From Bacteroidota bacterium (GTDB taxonomy: Bacteria > Bacteroidota > Bacteroidia > JABDFU01), in assembly GCA_016183775.1 (NCBI GenBank), contig JACPDY010000093.1, positions 62,001 through 126,000 on the forward strand: 64,000 nucleotides of DNA, in the 5' to 3' direction. This document shows, in pieces, positions 50,822 through 61,443 of the stretch (positions are counted from its first letter, which is position 1; the number at the start of each line of letters is the position of its first letter). Both the position numbers and the translations under genes were made by a program. Under the pieces are notes generated by a model. The model searched no databases. It was not told the origin of the DNA and worked only from the letters and a program-made list of their open reading frames with translations.

Positions 50822-53800
50822 ATGCCCCGAAAAAACTTTTATAGAAATTTTTTTAGCAGTGTTATAATCATTTCAGGATTTCTGATTATTCCTTTCTTTT
50901 CTTTCTCACAAGTTTCCACATTCACCAGCGTAGATGCAGGAGGCAATTGGGAAACTCCTGCTACTTGGACAGCCGTGGGTACTGATGTTGATGGCATACC
51001 CGATGCTGATGATATTGTGATTGTAACGGATAATGGTGGTGGCGGTCCTGCCGTTGTAACCATCAATTCTGCCGCTGCTTGCAGCGATCTGACTATAGGA
51101 AACTCTGGCAATGATGCAACTTTAACTATTGTCGGCACAAATTCTCTGGCAGTGGGAGACGACCTGGATTTTAATTCAGGTAACAATGGCGGAGTTTATA
51201 CTTTGAATGTAAACGGGGGTACGCTCACTGTTGCCGATCTTGTAACTAATAATTTAGGAACAGGAACGGGTGCTGGAACAAAAGATATCAATATCACTAC
51301 CGGATTAGCTTCTTTTACCAAAGCTGTAGGATGGACCTGGGCAAGGGATGTAGATGTAGATGTTACAGGCGTAGGAGGGCAGGTTACAGTTACAGCTCCC
51401 CTTACTATGAACACAGCGAACGCAACTAATTTTGATTTGCTGGCGAATGGAACTCTTACATTTAACGGATTAGTTACGCAAACCAATGGTAATATCACTA
51501 ATACCGGAACAGCAGGCACCATAAATTTCAATGGGGGATATAGTTTAGACAATACTAATTCTGTTTTTACTACAATGGCCGGTACAACTGTTAATTTTGG
51601 TGGCTCATTTACTGTACTTGGAGGAGCTGAAATATTTAACGCCACGAGCACCGCAGTATTTTACTTAAACACGCCCTCTACTGTTACTCCAACCTCAGCC
51701 ATCACCTTCGGTCATTTCCAGATAAATTCAGGTATCAACGTTACCTTTGCAGCCGGCACCATTAATGTGGCAGGCAACTGGACTAACCTTGGCGGCACCT
51801 TCACCTCCGGAACAAATACTGTAACATTTAACGGAACAGGAATACAAACAATTACTAAAACCACCGGTGAAACCTTTTACAATCTCACATCCAATACAAC
51901 TGGTCCATTAACACTCGCATCCACCACAGATGTTACTGTAACGAATATTCTTACCATGACTGCGGGAAATTATAACCTCAATGGAAGAACCTTACAATTG
52001 GGTAATGCTGCCGCATCCACACTTACATACACAGCAGGTATCATGTACGGAGGCACTTTCAAACGCTGGTGGCCCATTGCCGCAATTAGTAGCACCGTAG
52101 CTCCTCGTTATGGATTATTCCCTATGGGAACTTCTGCCTCTTACCGACCCGTTGCAATTAATTTAACCGCTGGTGCTATTACTACGGGAGATTATGTTTC
52201 TGCTACCCATACAAGTGTACTATCGGTAACTGATGTAACTCCATTTGCTGACCCGGTAACTACCATTACAAGAAAACACGATGCCCAATTTGTATTATCC
52301 TCCGGTGCATTGGCGGGAGGGACTTACAGTATAGATGTTTCCATGACTAATTTAGGATCTACAGGTGCTTTAGGTGATATTCGCCTGGCGGTGTCTAACG
52401 GAGCAAGCACTGTGACCACTGTTGGAACCCATGCAGCAGCAACAGGAACTGTTCCCGCACCCACCGCAAAACGCACAGGGCTTAGTGCGGCTGATTTAAC
52501 AGGCGACTTCAGAATATCTACAACTAATCTGGTAGCTACCCCTTTAACTACAATGTATTATGGAAGAGATGCCGGTTCCGGCTTATGGAGTGATCCAACC
52601 GCATGGTCAACAAGCGCACCGAGTGGTGCATCCTGCGGATGCATACCCGGTGCGGGCGATAATGTGATCATAAATAGTGAAAATAATCCTATTACCATGA
52701 CGGTTGATGGCGCCTACTCCATTACAAATGTAACCATTGGCGATGGCAGCGGTACTGACTTAGACAATGCAATCCTTACAGTAAGCGGAACAAACTCACT
52801 TACAATTACCGGTACATTGCAATTGAATGTAGGAAATAAAGCTTTCAACTACACATTAGATGCTGCCACAGGAACCATATCTGTTGCAGGCGCTGTTACT
52901 ATGTCAACAGTAAACGCTTCTCAACAAAGTCTCAGAGTATCTACCGGAACGCTTACATTTTCCTTGCTTCTTAACTTGGCAAACGATGTGGATCAGGATA
53001 TCACTTTCACTGGAGCAGGTACCGTCAACTTTAATGGCGGACTTACAGATAATGGAGCAGGCGTTATCACTACCATAGCCGGTTGCACAGCAAACTTTGG
53101 CGGCTCTTATACAAATGTTACCACTGCCATGACATGGAATGCTACGAGCAATGCGGTGTTCACAGGAAGCGGAACCATCACTCCAACCGCAGCCATTACC
53201 TTTGGTCATGTTCAGATCAATTCAGGCATTACAGTTACTCAGGCAGGCAGTTTTGAAGTAGCAGGAAACTGGACAAACAATGGCGGAACATTGGCTCAAT
53301 CAGTAGCAGGCTGGACCGTTACTTTTACAGGTACAGCAACAACAATTGGAGGTACTGCCGGTACTGCTTTTCCAAATCTTAATATTGGAACCGCAGCTAT
53401 TGATGCTACGATTTCTTTAACGGGAGGATTTACGTATTCCTGCGTCAACTTAGCCCTTGATGATGGTGGAGGCGGGGGGGCTACTGTGGTTACACTTACT
53501 CATAGCGGCACAGAAGTTTTAAATGTAAGCGGCAATGTAAATCTGATTCAACCCGGAGCCGGTCAAACAAATGGCTGGTACATCAATGGAGGAACCGGTT
53601 CAGTTACAGGCACACTTACTTTTACAGGCACCAATAATACCGCTGCAAGAGTCCAAAGCATTGTTATTACCGGTGGCTCATTCTCTGTAACAGGTGCTGT
53701 AACCTGGATGGCAAATGGAGGCCCCGGTACAGCAATGCCGGTAGCCACGGAAGTTATTACTGTTTCAACCGGAACTGTAACTTTTGGCAGTTCCCTGTCA

Positions 53801-56800
53801 ATGCCGGATGGTTCAGGTACACTTAGCGTTACCGGAAGCGGAACCATTAATTTTAACGGAGTAGCGGCTCCCTCTTTTAACTTCTTTAACGGAGCGGCTA
53901 ATGCAAATGAAATTAATCCTGTGTTCACAACATCCTCCGGTAGCACCTTAAATTTTTTAACCGGTTTTACCAACAGTAACGCAGCCCTCGTTATTGCTGA
54001 TGGAAGTACTTCTGTTTTTACAGGCAGCGGAACCATTACTCCCAATGCGGCTATCACCTTTGGTAATTTAAAAATAAATGCAACACCCATAGTTACATTG
54101 GCGGTTGCAGGTATTTCTGTAACAAACGACTGGACTAATCTTGGCGGAACTTTTACTCCTTCCACTTTTGGCGTTACCTTTAATGGAACAGGCACACAAA
54201 CAATTACTAAAACAGGCGGAGAAACATTTTATAATCTCACCACCAATACAACCGGACCGCTTACGCTTGCTTCAAATGTTACGGTTACCAGTCTGCTCAC
54301 CATGACTGCGGGTAATTATAATCTGAGTACATACACACTCCAGTTGGGAAATGGGGCTGCATCAACACTTACGCGCACAGCTGGAATAATGTACAACGGT
54401 ACGGGCGGTAATTTCAAAAGATACTGGCCTGTAGGAGCTATAACAAGCGGCAGCGGGAGTTATTATGGATTATTTCCTATCGGATCTTCTACTCAATACC
54501 GCCCCATCACGATTAATTCTACCGTTAGTCCTACGGGTGCAGGATACCTGAGCGCATCGCATACGGATGCTAATACGGTAACTGATGTTTCTATTCCGGG
54601 CACTCCGGGCACAGTAACACGCATTACAGATCAACAGTCCATTATAACCAATTCGGCAATAACCGGAGGAACGTATGACCTTGATGTTGTGTTTTCCACT
54701 CTCTCCGCCACTGGCGCATATGCCGATATGAGATTGGTAGTTCCGGTAACGGGCGGAATCGGCACTCATGTAATTCCTACCGTAACCACGGTAGATAATC
54801 CAACGGGAGAACGAGATGCTCTTACCATTGCAGACCTTGCAAATACATGGGTATTAGGAACGATAAATACAACAACAACTCCATTGAGGCAATATTATTA
54901 TTCCAGAAAAAACGGTAATTGGAATGATGCTACTGTTGGCAATGGAACATGGTCTTATACAAGCGGTGGCGCAGGTCCCAGCTGTGATTGTGTACCTGTG
55001 AGCACTGGAAATGCAGTTATTAGTGTCGGTCAAACTGTTTCTGTAAATGTAGTAAGCACCATTGATTTTGTTGATATAAGCAATACAGCTACTCTGGATG
55101 GAACGGCTAATTTTACGGTGAATAAGGATCTTGCTACAGCTGGCAGCGGAAAATTCACCCCTACAGCCGGCAACTGGACGATTACCCGAAATCTTACTAC
55201 GGTGGGTACTGGTAGTTCAAGTTTATCAGGCGCTTCAACTGTTACAGGAATATTGAATATAGGTACGGGTACGATACTAACAATGAGCGGAGGGGTTGGT
55301 TTGACAGTTACAGGCAACTTGGTTGTTGATGGTACTTTAGCGCTTGGAACAAGCACCATGATATTAAACGGGATAAGCGGTACAACTATAAGCGGTTCAG
55401 CAGGTGCAGCAAGTATAACAGGCGCTGGCGCAACTGTTAGTGTTACCACTGCTAATAAAACAATTTCTACAGGAACTAATCTGACCATAGCTCCTGTGTT
55501 TGCAATCACAGGAGCTATTACTGTTACCAATAACGGCACGGTAACGTTAACTGGAGATATGACTGGATCCGTTGCTGGCTCCACCTGGACTAATGCTGCA
55601 AGTTCAACACTTAATATGGGAGGCACTACATCTGCTTTGCTTACGACCGGAACTCTTAATGCTTCTGCCAGCCCAAACACTGTAAATTATAGCGGCAGCG
55701 GAGCGCAAACCATTAAAACACCCGCATCTTCCTATTATAATCTTACTGCCTCCAATTCAGGAACAAAATCATTACTGTCACCGGGTCCGAGTATTGTTAC
55801 TGTAACCAATTTAGTTACCATTCAGGATGCAGCCATACTTGACGAAGCAGTTAATGGGAACAACCTGACAGGTGCCGGAGGTCTCACTATGACTGGCACT
55901 TCAGAACTTATAGTGCGGCATGATGCAGGGGCTACTTTTCCCATGTTAACAGGAGCATATACTTTATCTGCCGGAACTGTAACCGTTAACTACGGTACAG
56001 CAGGTACGGCAACCATAAGGGGGGTTACTTATTACAATCTTAGCCTGATAGGATCCAGAAATCATAACTGTTCAGCTGTTACTACCATCACTAATAATTT
56101 AACTGTATCCGGCACAGCAGATATTTCCCTCAATGGAATTCTTACCGTAGGCAATGCCATCAATTATTCCAGTACCGATGCGGATGGATGGATATTGACT
56201 AATAATGTTACTACCGGAAGTTTGACAATGTCCACAGGATTCACTGCTATTTCGGCATCAACATATAACATTACAATTAATGGCTCGGACTGGACAAATA
56301 GCAGCACAGATGCTATCGGTTTTGATGCCGGAACAGGAACAGTATTATTCACCGGCACTGCCGCGCAAACCATTTCAGGCGCAACATCTACAACATTTAA
56401 CAACTTAACAATTAACAACACGAGCGCTACCGGAGTTACTTTGAGCCAGCCGATAAGCGCTGCCGGAATTTTAACATTAACAGACGGCTATCTTTATACC
56501 GATGCCACCAATCTGATAACAATGAATGCTGGCTCATCTGTGAGTGGAGTATCTAATAGTAGCTTTGTATATGGTCCGATGGCAAAAGTGGGAAGCACCG
56601 ATTTTACTTTCCCTATTGGTAAAGATGTTCAATACCGCTCCATTTCTATTTCTTCACTTTCCGGTTCAGAAACTTTCACTGCAACCTATTTTCATTCTGA
56701 TCCCAACCTTGTACCCTACGATGTTACTTCAAAAGACGCTTCTTTGAATCATATCGGCAGATGTGAATACTGGACGTTAACCGAAGCAGGAACGCAAGAT

Positions 56801-57586
56801 GCCTGGGTTACATTAAGCTGGGATAGTTATAGTTGTGGCGTGGATGACATGGCCGCTATTTCGGTTGGAAGATGGGATGGATCTGTCTGGAAAGATCATG
56901 GAACTGGAACTACAACAGGCGCAGTATCTCCTGCAACAGGAACAGTCAGATCCAGCACGATAATTACTTCTACGTTTAGCGCTCCCGGAGCGTTTACTCT
57001 CGGTTCAAACAATACAAATAATCCTCTTCCCATAGAATTACTTTCATTCGAGGCTGTTCTGAATAATGCAGGAAAAGTAAATACAGCATGGGTTACCGCA
57101 ACTGAAACTAACAATGATTATTTTACTGTTGAAAAGTCTACTGACGGAATACATTTTGAATTTGTTGGAAAGGTTAATGGCGCTGGAAATAGCACGACAA
57201 TTCGTAATTATAGTTTAACAGACGATGATCCCTACACAGGTGTTTCGTATTACCGTTTAAAGCAAATCGATTATGACGGAAAATATTCCTTTTCAAATTT
57301 GGTTGCGGTAGAGAACGCAAAATCTATAAACTCTGTCATTATTTTTCCTAATCCTTCCAATGGCGTAATAAATGTTATTATAAATGGAGTTATAGGTAAT
57401 GAGGTTTTGTTAATTCTTTATGATGTTTTGGGCAATATGGCGTATTCAAAAACTGTAGTAAACACAAACAGCAACGATTATTTTTCTACAACTATTAATT
57501 CAGAAAATAACCTTGCGCCGGGAGTTTACTACGTTGTGGCGTACAGTAAAAATGTATTGTTCAGAAATAAAATCATAATAAAATAA
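50822..57586 (+). CDS. Giant secreted beta-repeat protein with T9SS type A sorting domain
   Basis: About 2255 residues from ATG 50822 (MPRKNFYRNF; ATG 50813 is an alternative). The signal peptide is VIIISGFLIIPFFSFSQ. The body is Gly/Thr/Asn-rich beta-helix-like repeats with recurring units (TFNGTGIQTITKT, ETFYNLTSNTTGPLTLAS, LTMTAGNYNLNGRTLQLGN). A long module present in the first part is repeated in the middle (FKRWWPIAAI/FKRYWPVGAI, then YGLFP.G). The end has a conserved region (LPIELLSFEA) and a type A sorting domain (IFPNPSNGVINVII ... NIIIK-like end). Likely an adhesin or surface-layer protein exported by type IX secretion. Sequence upstream in the same frame is an nhaD remnant. Confidence 0.85.
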   Translation: MPRKNFYRNFFSSVIIISGFLIIPFFSFSQVSTFTSVDAGGNWETPATWTAVGTDVDGIPDADDIVIVTDNGGGGPAVVTINSAAACSDLTIGNSGNDATLTIVGTNSLAVGDDLDFNSGNNGGVYTLNVNGGTLTVADLVTNNLGTGTGAGTKDINITTGLASFTKAVGWTWARDVDVDVTGVGGQVTVTAPLTMNTANATNFDLLANGTLTFNGLVTQTNGNITNTGTAGTINFNGGYSLDNTNSVFTTMAGTTVNFGGSFTVLGGAEIFNATSTAVFYLNTPSTVTPTSAITFGHFQINSGINVTFAAGTINVAGNWTNLGGTFTSGTNTVTFNGTGIQTITKTTGETFYNLTSNTTGPLTLASTTDVTVTNILTMTAGNYNLNGRTLQLGNAAASTLTYTAGIMYGGTFKRWWPIAAISSTVAPRYGLFPMGTSASYRPVAINLTAGAITTGDYVSATHTSVLSVTDVTPFADPVTTITRKHDAQFVLSSGALAGGTYSIDVSMTNLGSTGALGDIRLAVSNGASTVTTVGTHAAATGTVPAPTAKRTGLSAADLTGDFRISTTNLVATPLTTMYYGRDAGSGLWSDPTAWSTSAPSGASCGCIPGAGDNVIINSENNPITMTVDGAYSITNVTIGDGSGTDLDNAILTVSGTNSLTITGTLQLNVGNKAFNYTLDAATGTISVAGAVTMSTVNASQQSLRVSTGTLTFSLLLNLANDVDQDITFTGAGTVNFNGGLTDNGAGVITTIAGCTANFGGSYTNVTTAMTWNATSNAVFTGSGTITPTAAITFGHVQINSGITVTQAGSFEVAGNWTNNGGTLAQSVAGWTVTFTGTATTIGGTAGTAFPNLNIGTAAIDATISLTGGFTYSCVNLALDDGGGGGATVVTLTHSGTEVLNVSGNVNLIQPGAGQTNGWYINGGTGSVTGTLTFTGTNNTAARVQSIVITGGSFSVTGAVTWMANGGPGTAMPVATEVITVSTGTVTFGSSLSMPDGSGTLSVTGSGTINFNGVAAPSFNFFNGAANANEINPVFTTSSGSTLNFLTGFTNSNAALVIADGSTSVFTGSGTITPNAAITFGNLKINATPIVTLAVAGISVTNDWTNLGGTFTPSTFGVTFNGTGTQTITKTGGETFYNLTTNTTGPLTLASNVTVTSLLTMTAGNYNLSTYTLQLGNGAASTLTRTAGIMYNGTGGNFKRYWPVGAITSGSGSYYGLFPIGSSTQYRPITINSTVSPTGAGYLSASHTDANTVTDVSIPGTPGTVTRITDQQSIITNSAITGGTYDLDVVFSTLSATGAYADMRLVVPVTGGIGTHVIPTVTTVDNPTGERDALTIADLANTWVLGTINTTTTPLRQYYYSRKNGNWNDATVGNGTWSYTSGGAGPSCDCVPVSTGNAVISVGQTVSVNVVSTIDFVDISNTATLDGTANFTVNKDLATAGSGKFTPTAGNWTITRNLTTVGTGSSSLSGASTVTGILNIGTGTILTMSGGVGLTVTGNLVVDGTLALGTSTMILNGISGTTISGSAGAASITGAGATVSVTTANKTISTGTNLTIAPVFAITGAITVTNNGTVTLTGDMTGSVAGSTWTNAASSTLNMGGTTSALLTTGTLNASASPNTVNYSGSGAQTIKTPASSYYNLTASNSGTKSLLSPGPSIVTVTNLVTIQDAAILDEAVNGNNLTGAGGLTMTGTSELIVRHDAGATFPMLTGAYTLSAGTVTVNYGTAGTATIRGVTYYNLSLIGSRNHNCSAVTTITNNLTVSGTADISLNGILTVGNAINYSSTDADGWILTNNVTTGSLTMSTGFTAISASTYNITINGSDWTNSSTDAIGFDAGTGTVLFTGTAAQTISGATSTTFNNLTINNTSATGVTLSQPISAAGILTLTDGYLYTDATNLITMNAGSSVSGVSNSSFVYGPMAKVGSTDFTFPIGKDVQYRSISISSLSGSETFTATYFHSDPNLVPYDVTSKDASLNHIGRCEYWTLTEAGTQDAWVTLSWDSYSCGVDDMAAISVGRWDGSVWKDHGTGTTTGAVSPATGTVRSSTIITSTFSAPGAFTLGSNNTNNPLPIELLSFEAVLNNAGKVNTAWVTATETNNDYFTVEKSTDGIHFEFVGKVNGAGNSTTIRNYSLTDDDPYTGVSYYRLKQIDYDGKYSFSNLVAVENAKSINSVIIFPNPSNGVINVIINGVIGNEVLLILYDVLGNMAYSKTVVNTNSNDYFSTTINSENNLAPGVYYVVAYSKNVLFRNKIIIK

Positions 57587-57626
57587 ATCTGTACAAATTA
57601 TGAGACCTCCTGAAACCATTGCAGCC

Positions 57627-57660
<34 letters not shown>

Positions 57661-57740
57661 AAGGCTCCCTTATATACAATATTCTTGCACTATTTTTTTG
57701 CCATTAAGTACGGAATTATTAATCATTTTAAATAAAAAAC

Positions 57741-58367
57741 ATGATTAAAAATTCCTTAAAAAAATATTATTATTACTACCAAACAAAAGAAGAATACTAT
57801 GAGCGAAAGTTATTCCCTAAAGACATACAATATTTTAATGAGCTATCCGGGCAAAATAATAATCTTATACGCGCAAAAATAAAAATAGAATTTAGGAATG
57901 CCGCTTGGGGATGTAAGGATAGTGTTATCAAAAAAATATTGGGGAAGCCCAGATATATTTTAGAAAAAAGGCATGGAAATATTATTTATTCTGTTTTGTT
58001 TCACAAAGAAAAAATATCAAAATACAAGGTAAATATTCAGACCCATTTCATTGATAATGTGTTTTTTTATGCGTGCTGCACTTTTAGCCTCCTTACAAAA
58101 CAGGAGATTCACGATTTTAAAAATATCATCATCGAAAAATACATGGCAGCGAAACCAAAAAATGAAAACAGTGGAATTGACCGTCATGTTCTTACTGATT
58201 CCAATAACAATAAAATAATTATAAAAGATGATGTGTATTTCCGAATATGTTATCTGAGCGGGAATAAGGATTTATTGAGGATCATTCATAAAATAAACAA
58301 AGAAGAAACCGATAGTCATAATGAGCATGACAAAATAAAATACGATAAATTATACAATCAGTTATAA
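57741..58367 (+). CDS. Hypothetical protein, paralogue of the 58553 product
   Basis: The 208-residue soluble protein has a Tyr/Lys-rich N-terminus. Its centre (YSVLFHKEKISKYKVNIQTH, then FIDNVFFYACCTFSLL) recurs in the protein at 58553 with about the same spacing, as does a later 'N.kIiIk.DVYfR..YL.G' segment. No known family was recognised. It is AT-rich, like the whole 57.7-63.7 kb stretch, and follows the (AG)15 tract. Confidence 0.6.
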   Translation: MIKNSLKKYYYYYQTKEEYYERKLFPKDIQYFNELSGQNNNLIRAKIKIEFRNAAWGCKDSVIKKILGKPRYILEKRHGNIIYSVLFHKEKISKYKVNIQTHFIDNVFFYACCTFSLLTKQEIHDFKNIIIEKYMAAKPKNENSGIDRHVLTDSNNNKIIIKDDVYFRICYLSGNKDLLRIIHKINKEETDSHNEHDKIKYDKLYNQL

Positions 58368-58423
58368 ATTACAAATTTTTGAAGCACATTTTATTGAAAT
58401 TCGGAAAAAAAATAATTGTAAAA

Positions 58424-58552
58424 ATGAACAGAACAGACTATCCCAAAAAGACAAGACAATACTCGAAAGTTGCTTTATTAGCCCTGATAATATCAATTAT
58501 CAATTTAACAATGATTATTCTTTTGTATTTGCAATTTTCAAAAAAAATATAA
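58424..58552 (+). CDS. 42-residue single-helix membrane peptide
   Basis: It reads MNRTDYPKKTRQYSKV, then a hydrophobic helix (ALLALIISIINLTMIILLYL), then QFSKKI. It ends directly before the ATG of the next gene, so the two are probably coupled. Unknown family. Confidence 0.5.
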   Translation: MNRTDYPKKTRQYSKVALLALIISIINLTMIILLYLQFSKKI

Positions 58553-59134
58553 ATGAGCCTAAAAAAAACAATGTCATTTATCAGTAATTACTTCACTGGT
58601 TTTAACTATGAGAAGGACGACTATTATAGGGACAGGTTGTTACTGCCTGATGAGAACTTATCGAACCAGTTATTTGAACCGAATGTTAAAACAATCTCTA
58701 CCACTACGCAGATTGATTACGAAAAAAATATTTTTGGTTGTTCTGAATTTTCTCTGATTAAAAATCTTGGATCACCTGATTATATTCTCAATCTCGACAA
58801 TGAAAAATATAATTATTCTGTACTGTTTCACAAAGAGAAATTTGAGAAACACAGAATTTTACGACAAACACATTTTATTGATAATGTGTTTTTTTATGCT
58901 TGTGATACTTATCAGGCTTTAAGCAAGGAAGATGAACGGGTCATAATTTTCGGGATACTCCAAAAATATAGCTGCCTTAGTGATTATACTGAAAATAGTT
59001 TTATAACGCTATGCGATCTTGTCAATAACAAAATTGTCATTAGAAAGGATGTATATTTAAGAGTCCATTATTTAAAAGGATTGTTTTCATTTAAAAATAT
59101 ATCATCGGAATTGTTTTTTAAAACTGATAAGTGA
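58553..59134 (+). CDS. Hypothetical protein, paralogue of the 57741 product
   Basis: The 193-residue protein shares YSVLFHKEKFEKHRILRQTH, FIDNVFFYACDTYQAL and a C-terminal 'NKIVIRKDVYLRVHYLKG' segment with the gene at 57741. Conserved Cys and the HKEK...QTHFIDNVFFYAC block are the best markers of the family. Function unknown. Confidence 0.6.
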   Translation: MSLKKTMSFISNYFTGFNYEKDDYYRDRLLLPDENLSNQLFEPNVKTISTTTQIDYEKNIFGCSEFSLIKNLGSPDYILNLDNEKYNYSVLFHKEKFEKHRILRQTHFIDNVFFYACDTYQALSKEDERVIIFGILQKYSCLSDYTENSFITLCDLVNNKIVIRKDVYLRVHYLKGLFSFKNISSELFFKTDK

Positions 59135-59158
59135 TACTACAAAACCTAATTGAAAAAA

Positions 59159-60352
59159 ATGCCGAAGCATTATAAAGACAAGACCGTGTATGATGCTACC
59201 GTTGCAAGAATGAATTACATATATACTCATTTTAATAAGATATATGTATCATTCAGTGGCGGAAAGGATAGCGGAGTAATGCTGAACTTAGCCATTGAAG
59301 CGGCTAAACGGCACAATAAATTACCTGTTCATGTTTTAATAATTGATCTGGAAGCTCAGTATAAACATACGATTGATTATATGCTGCGTATGGCTTTACG
59401 TCCGGAAGTAAAAGTGTTTTGGGTTTGCCTGCCCCTGCACCTTCGCAATGCAGTGAGCCAATATCAGCCGCATTGGTTATGTTGGGATGAAAGTAAAAGA
59501 AAGGCTTGGGTAAGAGAGTACCCGGAATACCCATTCGTCATCAAAGACCCAAACTATTTTCCTTTTTTCAGAAAAGGAATGGAGTTTGAGGAGTTTGTGC
59601 CGCAGTTTGGTAAATGGTTTGGCGGTGGCGAAGATACGGCATGTATGGTGGGCATCAGATCAAATGAAAGTCTGAACCGTTTCAGAGCTATTACAAATAC
59701 GAAAAAAGGAACCTATAACGGAAAAGAATGGAGTACGAAAAAAGCAGATAACCTGTATAATTTCTATCCGATATATGATTGGCTCACATCGGATATATGG
59801 GTGGCAAACGGTAAATTTAAATTTGATTATAATAAGATATATGATCTTATGCGCTTGGCAGGCTTATCAATTCATCAAATGCGTTTATGCCAGCCTTATG
59901 GGGATGACCAGAAAAAAGGACTTTACCTGTTCAAAATACTGGAACCCGAAACATGGACTAAGGTAGTAGGGCGTGTTGAAGGAGCTAATTTTGGAAACAG
60001 ATACAGTGAGAACGACCGGCACGTTATGGGGAACTTTAAGGTGAATCTCCCGGATGGGCGTACTTATGAGAGTTACGCAAAATTTTTGTTGAATACCATG
60101 CCTCCCTATTTAAAAGCACATTATGAAAAGAAAATATCCACATTCATACGTTATTGGGAGAAGCATGGTTTTGCAATAATACCCGATAAATTTGATGTAA
60201 CTGTGGAAGCAAAACGGAAAGCTCCTTCGTGGAGAAGAATTTGCAAAGTATTACTAAAAAATGATTTTTGGTGTACAGGGCTTTCATTCGGTCAGACAAA
60301 AAGAGAAATGGAAAAACAATTAAATATGATCTCAAAATATATGCAGCCATGA
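59159..60352 (+). CDS. ibrA: IbrA-type PAPS reductase-like PP-loop protein (DUF3440)
   Basis: The 397-residue protein has the PP-loop SFSGGKDSGVMLNLAI near the N-terminus, then IDLEAQYKHTIDYM, HWLCWDE, MVGIRSNESLNRFRAI and a DUF3440-like C-terminal part. IbrA belongs to the phosphoadenosine-phosphosulfate reductase-like family and is found with IbrB on prophages and plasmids; its chemistry is unsettled. ATG 59159 is preferred over the in-frame TTG at 59150. The stop overlaps the ibrB start (ATGA). Confidence 0.8.
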   Translation: MPKHYKDKTVYDATVARMNYIYTHFNKIYVSFSGGKDSGVMLNLAIEAAKRHNKLPVHVLIIDLEAQYKHTIDYMLRMALRPEVKVFWVCLPLHLRNAVSQYQPHWLCWDESKRKAWVREYPEYPFVIKDPNYFPFFRKGMEFEEFVPQFGKWFGGGEDTACMVGIRSNESLNRFRAITNTKKGTYNGKEWSTKKADNLYNFYPIYDWLTSDIWVANGKFKFDYNKIYDLMRLAGLSIHQMRLCQPYGDDQKKGLYLFKILEPETWTKVVGRVEGANFGNRYSENDRHVMGNFKVNLPDGRTYESYAKFLLNTMPPYLKAHYEKKISTFIRYWEKHGFAIIPDKFDVTVEAKRKAPSWRRICKVLLKNDFWCTGLSFGQTKREMEKQLNMISKYMQP

Positions 60353-60954
60353 TAGAACAAATTTTAAAACAGGGCGCAAGCGCAAGCATGGAAGACAAGG
60401 TAAACATCTATAATCAGATAACCCAAGAGCTATATGAATTCCTGGGCTTAAATCATCCTGCGTTAAATGTTCAGCTTGTATCGGTTGATAAAGTAAAAGG
60501 TAATGACTACAATCCCAATAAAGTCGCCCCTCCTGAGATGAAATTGTTAAAGTTATCCATACAAAAAGATGGATTAACAATGCCGGTTGTGGTGGCTGAC
60601 GAAAAAGACAGCGATTATTGGGTAGTGGTAGATGGATTTCACAGGACGGCTATTTGCAGGCATACGGAGGATATAAAAGAAAGTCTGAAAGGATACCTGC
60701 CGGTTACGAAACTTAAAAAAAAGCTTGAAGACAGGGTTACATCAACCGTAAGACATAACATGGCACGGGGTACTCATCAGGTAGAGTTAACAGCTAAATT
60801 GGTAACGTTTCTTAAAAAAAGCAGTTGGACAAATGCCCGGATTGGTAAGGAATTAGGAATGGATCCTGATGAAGTATTGCGCTTAAAGCAGATTACAGGA
60901 TTAGCAGAAGCATTTGAAGATAAAGAATTCTCAAAATCCTGGGAGGCATCATAA
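60349..60954 (+). CDS. ibrB: IbrB-type ParB/sulfiredoxin-fold protein
   Basis: The start at 60349 gives MIEQILKQGASAS and a 4-base overlap with ibrA; the longer frame to 60268 runs inside ibrA. The ParB N-terminal-like domain has VDKVKGNDYNPNKVAPPEMK, LTMPVVVADEKDSDYWVVVD, GFHRTAICR, and the later box RHNMARGTHQVELTAKLVTF. A helix-turn-helix-like segment follows (NARIGKELGMDPDEVLRLKQ). It acts with IbrA, possibly as a DNA-binding or nucleotide-using partner. Confidence 0.8.
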   Translation: MIEQILKQGASASMEDKVNIYNQITQELYEFLGLNHPALNVQLVSVDKVKGNDYNPNKVAPPEMKLLKLSIQKDGLTMPVVVADEKDSDYWVVVDGFHRTAICRHTEDIKESLKGYLPVTKLKKKLEDRVTSTVRHNMARGTHQVELTAKLVTFLKKSSWTNARIGKELGMDPDEVLRLKQITGLAEAFEDKEFSKSWEAS

Positions 60955-61053
60955 GGATTTTCTATACTGTTTTATTTTACTCATCATAGTGTAATTCTTC
61001 CAATCTGATTCTTCAAGTGTTTAGTATAGTGTCAATTATTGTCTGCAAATTAT

Positions 61054-61443
61054 ATGAATGCGAATGTTAATTTTATATATGAGTTTTACCATTCTAAAAT
61101 GTGGTTAGAAAATGGTATTATGTGTGCTAAATATAAATCGGGTATTGTTATCGATTTGAAAATAGCAAAGGATATTGTAAATGATAGAAAAACTTTATCT
61201 GAAGGCATTACAAGGCCAATGTTTGTGGATATTACCGAGCTATTATATATTGATCCAACTGGAAGGAAATTTTTAGCAAGTCATGAAGCATGTGAATTAT
61301 TATGTGCAGGAGCTATTTTCACAAAAAACAAATTACTTGCTATTCTTGGTAATGCTTTTATTATGCTTGACGAACCATTAATTCCATCAAAGGTATTTAG
61401 CAATAGGGAGGAGGCATTAAAGTGGTTGAAATCTTTTCAGTAG
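61054..61443 (+). CDS. STAS/SpoIIAA-like protein (DUF7793 type)
   Basis: The ~129-residue protein has the C-terminal pattern of Bacteroidota STAS-like proteins (RPMFVDITELLYIDPTGRKF, LLAILGNAFIMLDEP, FSNREEALKWLKSF). ATG 61054 is chosen over TTG 61039. It is convergent with the TPR gene and abuts it. A decayed copy lies at 50100-50215. Its role is unknown; related domains appear in anti-sigma antagonists. Confidence 0.6.
   Translation: MNANVNFIYEFYHSKMWLENGIMCAKYKSGIVIDLKIAKDIVNDRKTLSEGITRPMFVDITELLYIDPTGRKFLASHEACELLCAGAIFTKNKLLAILGNAFIMLDEPLIPSKVFSNREEALKWLKSFQ

Noticed and set aside
51196-56421. Minus-strand Val/Pro-rich ORFs inside the second giant gene
   Set aside because: They are reverse frames of Thr/Gly-rich repeats; composition and lack of start signals show they are shadows.
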